Positions 48,604-56,976 of a stretch of DNA of 64,000 bases are shown here, piece after piece. A program made the position numbers and the translations under genes. Under the pieces are notes generated by a model that searched no databases, had not been told where the DNA came from, and was given only the letters and a program-made list of their open reading frames with translations. Each line of letters starts with the position of its first letter. The stretch's first letter is position 1. Source of the DNA: Xanthomonas vesicatoria ATCC 35937 (GTDB taxonomy: Bacteria; Pseudomonadota; Gammaproteobacteria; Xanthomonadales; Xanthomonadaceae); NCBI RefSeq assembly GCF_001908725.1, contig NZ_CP018725.1:4774001-4838000 (forward strand), given 5' to 3'.

Positions 48604-50007
48604 ATGAGCGAACGTTTCAGGACCGAACACGACAGCATGGGGCAATTGCAGGTGCCCGCCGACGCGTTATGGGGCGCGCAGACCCAACGTGCCGTGCAGA
48701 ATTTTCCGGTGTCTGGACAGCCGATGCCGCGCGGCTTCATTCGTGCGTTGGGGTTGATCAAGGCCGCCGCCGCCGGCGTCAATGCCGAGCTCGGGCTGTT
48801 GCCCAAGTCGATCGGCAAGACCGTGCAGGACGCGGCGTTGCAGGTGGCCGCGGGTACGCATGACGCGCAATTTCCGATCGACGTATATCAGACCGGTTCG
48901 GGCACTTCGTCCAATATGAATGCCAACGAGGTGATCGCCACGCTGGCCACGCGCGCCGGCAAGGACGCGGTGCATCCCAACGATCACGTCAATCTGGGGC
49001 AGAGTTCCAACGATGTGGTGCCCACCGCGATCCGCGTGTCGGCACTGCTTGCGGTGCAGGAGCACCTGCAGCCGGCGCTCAAGCATCTGCGCAAGACCAT
49101 CGACAAGCGCGCCAAGTCGCTGGACAAGATCGTCAAGACCGGTCGGACGCATTTGATGGATGCGATGCCACTGACGTTCGGGCAGGAATTCGGGGCCTGG
49201 TCTGCGCAATTGAGTTCTGCGCAGGACCGGCTCGACGATGCCCTCAAGCGGCTGCGCCGCTTGCCATTGGGTGGCACTGCAATCGGGACCGGCATCAATG
49301 CCGACCCGCGCTTCGGCGGCAAGGTGGCCAAGGCCTTGTCGAGCCTGAGCGGCGTCAAGTTCGAGAGCGCGGAGAACAAGTTCGAAGGCCTGGCCGCGCA
49401 GGACGATGCGGTGGAGCTGTCCGGCCAGCTCAACGCGCTGGCCGTGGCGCTGATCAAGATCGCCAATGACCTGCGCTGGATGAACGCCGGCCCCTTGGCC
49501 GGGCTGGGCGAGATCGAATTGCCGGCGCTGCAGCCGGGCAGCTCGATCATGCCAGGTAAGGTCAACCCGGTGATCCCCGAGGCCACCGTGATGGCCTGCG
49601 CGCAGGTCATCGGCCACCACACCGCGATCACCGTGGCGGGGCAGACCGGCAACTTCCAGTTGAACGTAACGCTGCCCTTGATCGCCTACAACCTGCTGGA
49701 TTCGATCACCTTGCTGGGTAACGTGTCGCGCCTGCTGGCCGATACCGCCATCGCCGGATTGAAGGTGCGCCAGGACCGCGTGCGCGAAGCGTTGGACCGC
49801 AATCCGATCCTGGTCACCGCACTCAACCCGATCATCGGTTACGAAAAAGCCGCAGCGATCGCCAAGCGCGCCTACAAGGAGCAGCGACCGGTGCTGGACG
49901 TTGCGAAGGAAGACAGCGGCCTGAGCGAAGCGGAGCTACGGCGGCTGCTCGACCCGGCCACCTTGACCCGTGGCGGGATCCAGGCAGGTGGTGGCAGCGG
50001 CGGGTGA
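48604..50007 (+). CDS. fumC: Fumarate hydratase class II
   Basis: 467 aa, iron-independent fumarase of the TCA cycle. ATG 48604 chosen (RBS GGAGAA). Visible: TGSGTSSNMNANEVIA, NDHVNLGQSSNDVVPTAIRV, GRTHLMDAMPLTFGQEFGAW and the superfamily signature GSSIMPGKVNPVIPEAT. Divergent from the CNNM gene. Confidence 0.97.
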   Translation: MSERFRTEHDSMGQLQVPADALWGAQTQRAVQNFPVSGQPMPRGFIRALGLIKAAAAGVNAELGLLPKSIGKTVQDAALQVAAGTHDAQFPIDVYQTGSGTSSNMNANEVIATLATRAGKDAVHPNDHVNLGQSSNDVVPTAIRVSALLAVQEHLQPALKHLRKTIDKRAKSLDKIVKTGRTHLMDAMPLTFGQEFGAWSAQLSSAQDRLDDALKRLRRLPLGGTAIGTGINADPRFGGKVAKALSSLSGVKFESAENKFEGLAAQDDAVELSGQLNALAVALIKIANDLRWMNAGPLAGLGEIELPALQPGSSIMPGKVNPVIPEATVMACAQVIGHHTAITVAGQTGNFQLNVTLPLIAYNLLDSITLLGNVSRLLADTAIAGLKVRQDRVREALDRNPILVTALNPIIGYEKAAAIAKRAYKEQRPVLDVAKEDSGLSEAELRRLLDPATLTRGGIQAGGGSGG

Positions 50008-50037
50008 GGTCTGCTGCACACTGCGATGTGAAGCGAG

Positions 50038-50101
50038 GTAGGAGCGCGCCTGGGCGCGATATGGCGTTGTCGATAACGCCTCACGCGCCAGAGCGCTCCC
50101 A
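50038..50101. repeat. REP/BIME-like inverted pair after fumC
   Basis: A unit starting GTAGGAGCGCGCCTGGGCGC is followed within 40 bases by its inverted partner ending in GAGCGCTCCC. The long imperfect palindrome lies between the convergent fumC and lipoprotein genes and may terminate both. The GTAGGAGCG core resembles REP families of pseudomonads and xanthomonads. Confidence 0.65.
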
Positions 50102-50142
50102 TGCGTCAATAGCGCTGCGGATCTCGCAGCGCTGCGCGCTTG

Positions 50143-50565
50143 TCAATGCCGCTCGGCCTGCACGTTGCCGAAACTTTCGCGGTAGGGCTGCAGCGACGGG
50201 ATTTCATCCAGCAATTCGCCGCTGAGCGTCTGGATCTGCGGCGTAGCGTTCAGCTTGATCGACTTGTAGCCCGGATCCGGGCCAGCGTCGTTGATGGCCT
50301 GCTGGCGCAGCATCTGCAGATGCCCGAACAGCAGCTGCAGCTTGGCGCGGGTCGGTTCCTTCTGCGGCAGCGCGATGTCGTCGATCTTGAGCGTGCCGTC
50401 GGGTGTGATCTCCGCATTGGCAGCCGGCGGGCGGCGGATCATCACCGACTGGGTGGTGATGGCAACGCGCGGCTTGCCGCGCTCGGCGCGACGGGACGAC
50501 TGGTCGCCACAGGCGGCAAGGGCGCACAGCAGCAACGCCATGCAGAGCATCACGAACTTGTTCAT
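50143..50565 (-). CDS. Small lipoprotein, related to the 51071-51601 protein
   Basis: 140 aa from ATG 50565. Signal with lipobox LAAC (Cys19). The mature part holds AEITPDGTLKIDDIALPQKEPTRAKLQLLFGHLQMLRQQAIND, which parallels IGADGALSIDGKPVALNAAQQLAMRSYYTQIQGVAAKGI of the lipoprotein at 51071. So the two are paralogous members of a DUF2884-like family. Function unknown. The opposite strand is open but Arg-rich. Confidence 0.78.
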   Translation of the reverse strand: MNKFVMLCMALLLCALAACGDQSSRRAERGKPRVAITTQSVMIRRPPAANAEITPDGTLKIDDIALPQKEPTRAKLQLLFGHLQMLRQQAINDAGPDPGYKSIKLNATPQIQTLSGELLDEIPSLQPYRESFGNVQAERH

Positions 50566-51070
50566 GGTGTCGAGGATCCAGGAAAGCGCGTTAGTGTAAG
50601 CCCGCACGAGTCTGCGAATCGTCGCGGATTCAACGACGAGAGGCGGACAAAACGTCGCAGGGCGGCGCCTGATGAACACGCTGGCCGTTTTTAGGTCCCG
50701 CTGCCGCGGCCTCTTCAAGTCGTCACGGCTCTCACTGCGTCGTTAGCCGGCAAGCTCGTCGAAGCACCCCGAAGCATGTCGCACTCTGTCGGTCGCCGGT
50801 GTTGCAGCGGCACCGGGCAACGTGCGCGCTGCCGCAGCAGTCGAGGCCGTAGATCCGGATGGCTGCGGGTCGCATTCCAACGCCAACATAGGCAGCAGCA
50901 GCATCACCATGGTGTCCGATCGGTCGGCCTGTGCTGGGGTACGGTCGTCGGATGTCTGCCAAATGGGGCAAGCGCTGCGGCACCGAGTGCACGCCCTGGA
51001 CCTGCGCCAGGGCGTGCCTAACACGAAGCGCTCTCCGGCGAGGCGCTTGATGGGAAAGACGCCGCCGTAA
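50566..51070. other. Gap between two lipoprotein genes
   Basis: 505 bases. Short open frames on both strands look non-coding (Arg/Cys-rich, no ribosome site). It probably holds the promoter of the 140-aa lipoprotein gene; no clear box found. Confidence 0.55.
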
Positions 51071-51601
51071 TCAATGACGGCAGTCGTCGATATCCTTTTG
51101 AGTCAGGTTGGCGTAAGGCCCGAATTCCGGCACCACGCGCGTGGCTGCGTCCTGTGCGGTGCGCAGCTTGCCCAGCTGGTCGCAGATCAGCATGGCTTTT
51201 TGTTTGAAGGTCTCCGCCTCGGCCTCGATCTTGTCGCCGATCTGGTCCGGGTTGCCACTGAGCACACCCTTGAGCGCTTCACCGGCCGCATGTGCGCCGA
51301 ATGCAGCGCCTTGGGTGCCGATATCGATGCCCTTCGCAGCAACGCCCTGGATCTGCGTGTAATAGCTGCGCATCGCCAGCTGCTGCGCAGCGTTCAAGGC
51401 GACCGGCTTGCCGTCGATGCTGAGCGCGCCGTCCGCACCGATGCTTGCTGCAGGCAAGCCGCTACGCTTGAGCGTCACGGTCTTGCCGCTGAAGGTCACA
51501 CCGCTGCTGTCGTCCTGGCCGGTGACCACAACCTTGGGCTCGGACTTGCCGCAGCCCACCAATAACGCACTCACCAGCACCGCTGAAAGAATCAGTTTCA
51601 T
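51071..51601 (-). CDS. DUF2884-like lipoprotein
   Basis: 176 aa from ATG 51601 with GGGGGAC upstream. Lipobox LVGC (Cys17). Then a beta-rich segment (VVVTGQDDSSGVTFSGKTVTLKRSG), the shared ADGALSIDG motif, and a helical second half (GEALKGVLSGNPDQIGDKIEAEAETFKQKAMLICDQLGKLRTAQDAATRVVPEF). Two Cys near the end (LICDQ, DDCRH) may pair. Last gene on the strand of the YtrA operon; linked to the DUF4097 gene by a 24-base gap. Confidence 0.82.
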   Translation of the reverse strand: MKLILSAVLVSALLVGCGKSEPKVVVTGQDDSSGVTFSGKTVTLKRSGLPAASIGADGALSIDGKPVALNAAQQLAMRSYYTQIQGVAAKGIDIGTQGAAFGAHAAGEALKGVLSGNPDQIGDKIEAEAETFKQKAMLICDQLGKLRTAQDAATRVVPEFGPYANLTQKDIDDCRH

Positions 51602-51625
51602 CAATAGTCCCCCAGATCGAAGTGG

Positions 51626-52450
51626 TTAGTTGTCTGCAGGCACGCGGGTCGTGCCGGTGACGTCCTTGAGAGTGATATCGCCGCTGCCCTTGCGCGCAAC
51701 GCTGACATCGCCGCTGACCTTGCGCACGTTGAGTGCGCCTGAATTGATTGCCTCGACGGTGATGTTTCCCTGCACGTCGTTGAGCTCCATCTCGCCTGAC
51801 CCGATCGTGCCGACCTTGATACTGCCGGCCACATCGCGCAGCGTGACCTCGCCCGAGCCCACCTTGCCGATCTCCGCCGCCCCGTGGATCTGCTTGGCCT
51901 TCAGATCGCCCGAGCCCACGACCAGGACGTGGAGCGCACCAATGTCTTCGAGTTCGACCTCGCCCGAGCCTACCTTGGCGGTGACGCGGCCCTTGCTGTG
52001 GCGGATGGCCACATCGCCGGAGCCGACATCGGCACTCACTGCAGCGGCGCCGGTGATGCCGGCATCGCCGGAGCCTACATCCAACTGCACCAGCAGATGA
52101 TTCGGCACGCTGCCACGCAGATCTAGATACGAGTAGTTTGCGCCGATGGACATGCGCGCCAGCCGCTCATCCGTCAGCGTCACTACCAACTTGGAGCCAA
52201 CCCGCTTCTGAGTGACGGTCAAACTCTTCAGTACGTCGGCCTTGGCTGCGCATGCGCGGCCCTGCAGGCGACCACCCGTGCCGGGCGACGCCTCCAGATG
52301 CAAGTCGCTGGAACCGACCTCGAACAATACCGATTTCACTCCTGACAGCTGCAGCTCCAGGCTGCGTGGCTCGGAAAACTTGCACTGCTCCTCGGCTGCT
52401 GCTGCGCCGGGCAATGCGAACAGGATGGCCAGGGCCAAAGGCAGGCGCAT
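51626..52450 (-). CDS. DUF4097-like secreted beta-helix protein
   Basis: 274 aa with a Sec signal (MRLPLALAILFALPGAAAAEE). From about residue 120 a repeated motif GSGD/GSGE recurs every 17-20 residues (VGSGDAGITG, VGSGDVAIRH, VGSGEVELED, VGSGDLKAKQ, VGSGEVTLRD, IGSGEMELND), each followed by a beta-strand; this gives a beta-helix-like repeat. Such domains are common next to ABC and regulatory genes but their function is unknown. Starts 9 bases after the permease. Confidence 0.85.
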   Translation of the reverse strand: MRLPLALAILFALPGAAAAEEQCKFSEPRSLELQLSGVKSVLFEVGSSDLHLEASPGTGGRLQGRACAAKADVLKSLTVTQKRVGSKLVVTLTDERLARMSIGANYSYLDLRGSVPNHLLVQLDVGSGDAGITGAAAVSADVGSGDVAIRHSKGRVTAKVGSGEVELEDIGALHVLVVGSGDLKAKQIHGAAEIGKVGSGEVTLRDVAGSIKVGTIGSGEMELNDVQGNITVEAINSGALNVRKVSGDVSVARKGSGDITLKDVTGTTRVPADN

Positions 52451-52459
52451 GTGGTGTCC

Positions 52460-53446
52460 TCAGGCTTCGGAGCGCCGGCGGCGCAGGTAGATGGAGGCGG
52501 CGATCAGGGCGATACCGATGGCGGCACCGATCCAGATGTCCGGGTCGCCGTACACACGCGAACTGTCGGTGTGCTGCAACGCCCACTGCACCAGGTCGCT
52601 GGGGTTCTGCATCGCACTACTGTCCAGATTGCCGCTGACGGCAAGGGGCGACCAGGTGCCAGGCAGGGCGCTGAGCAGACCGCGGTAGCCGACGATGTAC
52701 CAGATACCGCCGATCGGCAGCGATACGCCCGGCATCGCCGCCAGGATGCTCAACATCACGCAGGCCAGCAGCGGAAACAGCACGGCCCACAGGAACGGCT
52801 TGCTGCTGGCCCAGGCCGAGCAGAACATCAGCCAGCCGATGGTTGGCAACGCCCACAGCAGGCTCATCGGTACGGTTTTCAGTAGCAACCACATCAACGC
52901 GAACGGGTGCGAATGGGTGGCCAACGCCCATGGGCTGGGCACGCCCGCGATCGAGGCACCAACGATAGCGATCAACCACAGCGCCAGCCCCACCGCTGCA
53001 CCGATCACGATGGAAATCACCGGTGCCAGCAGCAGCGCCCAGGCCGCCTTGGACAGCACGGTCTGCACGTCGGACACTGGCAACGATTTCCAGAACAGCA
53101 CGCTGCGGTCGCGGCGATCATCGTAGAGGCTGCCCAGCGCATAGAAGAACACCACGAACGCCAGCACCACCGACGCAATGCCGATGCCACCGAGCAGCAG
53201 CCCGTCGCCGACCTGGCCCAGCGTGCGCGTGTATTCGGCCAGGTCGTCCATCCTGATGCTGTCGCCGGACATGTTGCGGCGAGCGCTGATCGCACCGATC
53301 ACCGCGCCCAGCAGCGCGAAGAACACCGCGATGCCGCCGGTGATCACCTGCGCCCAGACGAAGCCGCCGCGGTGCTCCCAGTATTCGCGCTTGAGTAGCC
53401 AGCCGAAGGTGCGGGCAGGCGATGCGTGATTGGTCATGGCATTCAT
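52460..53446 (-). CDS. ABC transporter permease (YtrA operon)
   Basis: 328 aa from ATG 53446 (ribosome site AAGGGGA), overlapping the ATPase stop by 4 bases; ATG 53437 is an alternative. Six or more hydrophobic segments (VWAQVITGGIAVFFALLGAVIGAI, LLGGIGIASVVLAFVVFFYALGSLYDDRRDRSVLFWKSLPVSD, then three more and GAAIGIALIAASIYL at the end). The RRDRSVLFWKSLPVS loop is typical of ABC-2 type membrane subunits. Works with the adjacent ATPase. Substrate unknown. Confidence 0.88.
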   Translation of the reverse strand: MNAMTNHASPARTFGWLLKREYWEHRGGFVWAQVITGGIAVFFALLGAVIGAISARRNMSGDSIRMDDLAEYTRTLGQVGDGLLLGGIGIASVVLAFVVFFYALGSLYDDRRDRSVLFWKSLPVSDVQTVLSKAAWALLLAPVISIVIGAAVGLALWLIAIVGASIAGVPSPWALATHSHPFALMWLLLKTVPMSLLWALPTIGWLMFCSAWASSKPFLWAVLFPLLACVMLSILAAMPGVSLPIGGIWYIVGYRGLLSALPGTWSPLAVSGNLDSSAMQNPSDLVQWALQHTDSSRVYGDPDIWIGAAIGIALIAASIYLRRRRSEA

Positions 53447-54318
53447 GCGTAGGTCCCCTTCATGACGGCAACAAACAGGTCGGCCAGGCCGGGATTGCGG
53501 GTTTCGCCGAAGCGCGCGAGCTGATCCTTGGGCACGCCATCGAACAGCATCACGGTCTTGCCGAAGGGCAGGGCGCGCTCGTCGATCGGTGTCAGGGCGC
53601 GTGCAGTTTCCAGATGTTCGGCACCCACCAGTACTTCGGTGTAGCGCTGCGCCACGTCTTCCATGTCGGCGGTGAGCACGATGCGGCCGTCGCGGATGAA
53701 CATCACATCGGTGAGGATGTGTTCGATCTCTTCGACCTGGTGCGTGGTGACGATGATGGTCTTCTGCTCGTCGAAGTAATCCTCCAGCAGACGCTGGTAG
53801 AACTGCTTGCGATACAGGATGTCCAGGCCCAGGGTGGGCTCGTCCAGCACCAGGATGCGCGCGTCGATGGCCATCACCAGCGCCAGGTGCAGCTGCACGA
53901 TCATGCCCTTGGACAGCTCGCGCACCCGCGACTTGCGATTGAGCTGGGTATTGGCCAAAAAACGCTCGCACTTGGCACGATCAAAGCGCGGGTGCACGCC
54001 GGCGACGAAGTCGATCGCCTCGCCTACCCGCAACCAACGCGGCAGCACCGCCACGTCGGCGATGAAGCAGACCTCATTCATCAGCGCGTTGCGCTCGGTG
54101 CGCGGGTCCATGCCCAGCACCTTTAGATCGCCGTCGAAGTCGGTCAGACCCAGCACCGCCTTGAGCGCCGTGGTCTTGCCGGCGCCGTTGGGGCCTATCA
54201 ATCCGACGATGCGGCCTGGTGCGATGGTAAAGCTGGTGTTGTCCAGCGCCAGCCGATGTTTGTAAGCCTTGCGCAGGCCACGTGCGTCGACGACATGGTC
54301 GGTGGAGACGGCGGTCAT
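53443..54318 (-). CDS. ABC transporter ATP-binding protein (YtrA operon)
   Basis: 291 aa from ATG 54318, which overlaps the gntR stop. Walker A GPNGAGKTT, signature RELSKGMIVQLHLALVMA (LSKGM in place of LSGGQ), Walker B ILVLDEPTLGLD, H-loop VTTHQVEEIE. Cytosolic ATPase of an ABC-2 type exporter with the permease downstream. The altered signature is common in this subfamily. Confidence 0.9.
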   Translation of the reverse strand: MTAVSTDHVVDARGLRKAYKHRLALDNTSFTIAPGRIVGLIGPNGAGKTTALKAVLGLTDFDGDLKVLGMDPRTERNALMNEVCFIADVAVLPRWLRVGEAIDFVAGVHPRFDRAKCERFLANTQLNRKSRVRELSKGMIVQLHLALVMAIDARILVLDEPTLGLDILYRKQFYQRLLEDYFDEQKTIIVTTHQVEEIEHILTDVMFIRDGRIVLTADMEDVAQRYTEVLVGAEHLETARALTPIDERALPFGKTVMLFDGVPKDQLARFGETRNPGLADLFVAVMKGTYA

Positions 54319-54677
54319 GGTGTTTTCCCCTGTGGCAACAGATCGTCGATGGACAGGCCCAGGCGCTGGATGCGTTCCAGTACCGCCGGCCATTCTTCAT
54401 TCAAGAAGCGGTCGCGTTCGCTTCCGCGCAGCTTCTGTGCGGCTTCCGGGGTCATGAACATGCCCAGGCCGCGGCGTTTTTCCACCAGGTTCTCGTCGGC
54501 CAACTCCTGGTAGGCGCGCGAGACGGTGATGGGATTGAGTTGGTAGTCCGCCGCCACCTGGCGCACCGAAGGCAGGGCGTCGCCAGGTTTGAGGATTCCA
54601 TCGAGCATCATGGCAATGACCCGTTCCTTGAGTTGGCGGTAGATGGGAGCGCCGTCGCTCCATTGGATGTCGTTCAT
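54315..54677 (-). CDS. GntR/YtrA-type transcriptional regulator
   Basis: 120 aa from ATG 54677. Winged helix GAPIYRQLKERVIAMMLDGILKPGDALPSVRQVAADYQLNPITVSRAYQELADENLVEKRRGLGMFM, then a short C-terminal part without a large effector domain, as in YtrA proteins. Represses its own ABC operon; the operator GGTG-N16-CACC is visible at 54953-54976. The gene starts 3 bases after the small first gene of the operon. Confidence 0.93.
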   Translation of the reverse strand: MNDIQWSDGAPIYRQLKERVIAMMLDGILKPGDALPSVRQVAADYQLNPITVSRAYQELADENLVEKRRGLGMFMTPEAAQKLRGSERDRFLNEEWPAVLERIQRLGLSIDDLLPQGKTP

Positions 54678-54679
54678 GA

Positions 54680-54928
54680 TCAGTTCCGTGGGCGCAGAAC
54701 CTGCGCGAAGGAGAAATAGGGCATCGACAGCGAAGCACGCAGGTGCCGGCCAGGCCGGGTGCGCTCCTCGGGGGGAGTTGTCGCGTTTTCCGTAACCGCC
54801 TCCGACACGCCATAATCGGCGCCGGACTCCGTGACCTGACTGGAAGCGGCTCCCAGCCAACCAATGGCAAACAGGGTGCTGCCGAACAGCAACAGCGGAA
54901 CTGGTCGCGTGACACGTGTGCTGTTCAT
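54680..54928 (-). CDS. Small membrane or secreted protein, first gene of YtrA operon
   Basis: 82 aa from ATG 54928 with an excellent ribosome site (AGGGGGAAAGC). The N-terminus PVPLLLFGSTLFAIGWLGA is a TM helix or signal; the rest is charged. No family recognised. It lies directly behind the promoter and its stop is 2 bases before gntR, so it is cotranscribed with the regulator. Confidence 0.7.
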   Translation of the reverse strand: MNSTRVTRPVPLLLFGSTLFAIGWLGAASSQVTESGADYGVSEAVTENATTPPEERTRPGRHLRASLSMPYFSFAQVLRPRN

Positions 54929-54952
54929 GCTTTCCCCCTGCGTTGGATGACT

Positions 54953-54976
54953 GGTGTTGTATTCAACTATAACACC
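54953..54976 (-). promoter_or_regulatory. YtrA-type operator GGTG-N16-CACC
   Basis: Imperfect 24-bp palindrome (9 of 12 positions symmetric), ends GGTGTT and AACACC. It covers the -10 box of the operon promoter. As I recall, X. citri YtrA binds GGTG-N16-CACC. Confidence 0.75.
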
Positions 54977-54993
54977 GACACGCAGGCAGTCAA
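54966..54993 (-). promoter_or_regulatory. Sigma-70 promoter of the YtrA ABC operon
   Basis: TTGACT, 16-base spacer, TATAGT on the minus strand. The operator overlaps the -10 box, so binding would block transcription. Drives 54928 down to 51071. Confidence 0.75.
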
Positions 54994-55063
54994 CTGCTTG
55001 TCACACCCAACTGATGGCACCCCGTGCAAAACCGGGTGCCGCATCATCTTCGAAGGCCTGCCA

Positions 55064-55621
55064 ATGTTGCTCAAACGTCTATTGGTCGTTGTATTCGCTG
55101 GCTTTTTTGCCGGCTCCGCGCTGGCTGCCGCGGCGCCTCTGCTGGATCTGGACTATCGCCCGCTGGCCGGCAAGGCACCTATCAACCTGAACCGTAGTTA
55201 CGGCGGCAAGGTGGTGATGGTGGTCAACACCGCCAGCAAATGTGGTTTCACTCCCCAGTACGAAGGCCTGGAAGCGCTCAACCAGCGCTTCGCCAGCCGG
55301 GGGTTTGCAGTGCTGGGCTTCCCGTCCAACGATTTCCAGGGGCAGGAACCCGGATCTGAGAAACAGATCCAGGAATTCTGCACGCTGACCTATGGTGTCA
55401 AGTTCCCGATGTTTGAGAAGGTGCATGTGCTGGGCAAGAATGCGACGCCGCTGTATCAGCGGTTGACGCAGGCCACGGGCGTGGCGCCGGGCTGGAACTT
55501 CCACAAGTATTTGATTGGTCGCGACGGGCGCGTGGTGGCGCAGTTCCCCAGCAAGATCAAACCGGACGATCCGAGCGTGTTGGCAGCGATCGAGCGCGAG
55601 CTCAATGCGCCGTCGCGCTGA
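55064..55621 (+). CDS. Glutathione peroxidase, periplasmic
   Basis: 185 aa from ATG 55064 with GAAGG upstream. Sec signal (LLVVVFAGFFAGSALAAAAP). Thiol-peroxidase motifs: NTASKCGFTPQYEGL (catalytic Cys, here Cys not selenocysteine), FPSNDFQGQEPGS (Gln), GWNFHKYLIGRDG (Trp). Reduces peroxides in the periplasm. Divergent from the YtrA operon. Confidence 0.92.
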   Translation: MLLKRLLVVVFAGFFAGSALAAAAPLLDLDYRPLAGKAPINLNRSYGGKVVMVVNTASKCGFTPQYEGLEALNQRFASRGFAVLGFPSNDFQGQEPGSEKQIQEFCTLTYGVKFPMFEKVHVLGKNATPLYQRLTQATGVAPGWNFHKYLIGRDGRVVAQFPSKIKPDDPSVLAAIERELNAPSR

Positions 55622-55711
55622 GCGCGGCTCTCGCAACGCCGCGTGCGCATGCGACAATACGTGTTCAGCGCCGTCGGTGGCGTGTCTTTTCACTTTCGGG
55701 AAGTGCATCGA

Positions 55712-56683
55712 ATGAAGATGGGAAAGCGCGGCGCGACGGCGTCGCTACTGATGGCGGCAATGACGGCTTCGATGCCGGCGATGTCGCAGCAACCGGCCGC
55801 AGCGGCCACCAAGGAGAAGCCAGTTTTGAATGCATCGTCTGAGAAGAGCACGCGCGACAACGTCAGCTACGCCATCGGGATGGACGTGGCGCGCTCGTTC
55901 GAGCCGATTGCCCAGGACATCGATCTGAGCGCGATGCAACGCGCCATCGAAAATGCATTCAAGGGTGGCAAGCCGCTGTTGTCCGACGAGCAGACCCAGG
56001 CGACCGATACCGCATTGCGCACCGCGCTCGCTGCCCGTAACGGCCAGCAGGTGCCGGGCATGGCGCCGGGTTCCGCGCCGGCCGCGCCGTCCAAGGAAAA
56101 CGTCGGCCTGATGCTGGGCGACCGTGCGGTCGGTCCGTCGCTGGCCGGCATCAAGGACGAGATCGATCTGTCGATCCTGATGGAAGCGGTACGCACCGTG
56201 TTCGCCAAGGGCACCACGCGTCTGACCCAGCAGGAAGCCGCAGCCACCATGCAGGCGTTCGCCTCTGCCAAGCAGGGCGCTGCCGGTGCCAAGAACCGCG
56301 AAGAAGGCAATGCCTTCCTGGCCAAGAACAAAACCGAAAAAGGCGTGATCACCACCGCGTCCGGGCTGCAGTACATGGTGTTGCGCCAGGGCAGCGGCGA
56401 GCGCCCGATGCGGACCAACAAGGTGCGTGTGAACTACGAAGGCAAGCTGCTCGATGGGCAGGTCTTCGACAGTTCGTACCAGCGCGGCCAGCCAGCCGAG
56501 TTCGGTCTGGATCAAGTCATTCCCGGTTGGACCGAAGGCGTCGCCTTGATGCCGGTCGGTTCGAAATATCGTTTCTGGATTCCATCCAACTTGGCCTATG
56601 GCCCGAACGGCACGCAAGGGGGGCCGATCGGACCAGACGCAGCGTTGACGTTCGATGTCGAACTGATGGGTATCCTTCCCTGA
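55712..56683 (+). CDS. Periplasmic FKBP-type peptidyl-prolyl isomerase with duplicated N-domain
   Basis: 323 aa from ATG 55712 (CGGGAAG upstream). Signal peptide (about 1-25). Residues 50-108 and 130-186 are two copies of the FkpA/Mip-type dimerisation domain: NVSYAIGMDVARSFEPIAQDIDLSAMQRAIENAFKGGKPLLSDEQTQ and NVGLMLGDRAVGPSLAGIKDEIDLSILMEAVRTVFAKGTTRLTQQEA. Usual members have one. C-terminal FKBP domain (from about 215) with VRVNYEGKLLDGQVFDSSYQRGQPAEFGLDQVIPGWTEGVALM and the closing PDAALTFDVELMGI. A chaperone of envelope proteins. Confidence 0.92.
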   Translation: MKMGKRGATASLLMAAMTASMPAMSQQPAAAATKEKPVLNASSEKSTRDNVSYAIGMDVARSFEPIAQDIDLSAMQRAIENAFKGGKPLLSDEQTQATDTALRTALAARNGQQVPGMAPGSAPAAPSKENVGLMLGDRAVGPSLAGIKDEIDLSILMEAVRTVFAKGTTRLTQQEAAATMQAFASAKQGAAGAKNREEGNAFLAKNKTEKGVITTASGLQYMVLRQGSGERPMRTNKVRVNYEGKLLDGQVFDSSYQRGQPAEFGLDQVIPGWTEGVALMPVGSKYRFWIPSNLAYGPNGTQGGPIGPDAALTFDVELMGILP

Positions 56684-56721
56684 TCCCCCACAGGAGTACC
56701 CCGGACGAGGCCGTTCGTTGC

Positions 56722-56958
56722 ATGCATGAGCAACTCTCGCCGCGCGACCAGGCACTGGATGCGCGGTTGGTGGAACTGGAAACGCGCCTCTCCTTTCAGG
56801 AGCAGGCGCTCAATGAACTGAGTGAAGCGCTTGCGGACGCCCGTTTGACGGGCGCCCGCAACGCCGAGCTGATCCGCCACCTGCTCGAGGATCTGGGCAA
56901 GGTGCGCTCCACGTTGTTTGCCGATGCAGCGGACGAACCGCCGCCTCCGCACTATTGA
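56722..56958 (+). CDS. slyX: SlyX-family protein
   Basis: 78 aa from ATG 56722. Coiled coil LDARLVELETRLSFQEQALNELSEALADAR and the acid/proline tail DAADEPPPPHY, the SlyX signature (ends PPPHY). Function unknown in the family. Adjacent to FKBP as in many gammaproteobacteria. The upstream part of the open frame overlaps the FKBP gene and is not coding. Confidence 0.92.
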   Translation: MHEQLSPRDQALDARLVELETRLSFQEQALNELSEALADARLTGARNAELIRHLLEDLGKVRSTLFADAADEPPPPHY

Positions 56959-56976
56959 TTGCAGATTGCCACCGCC

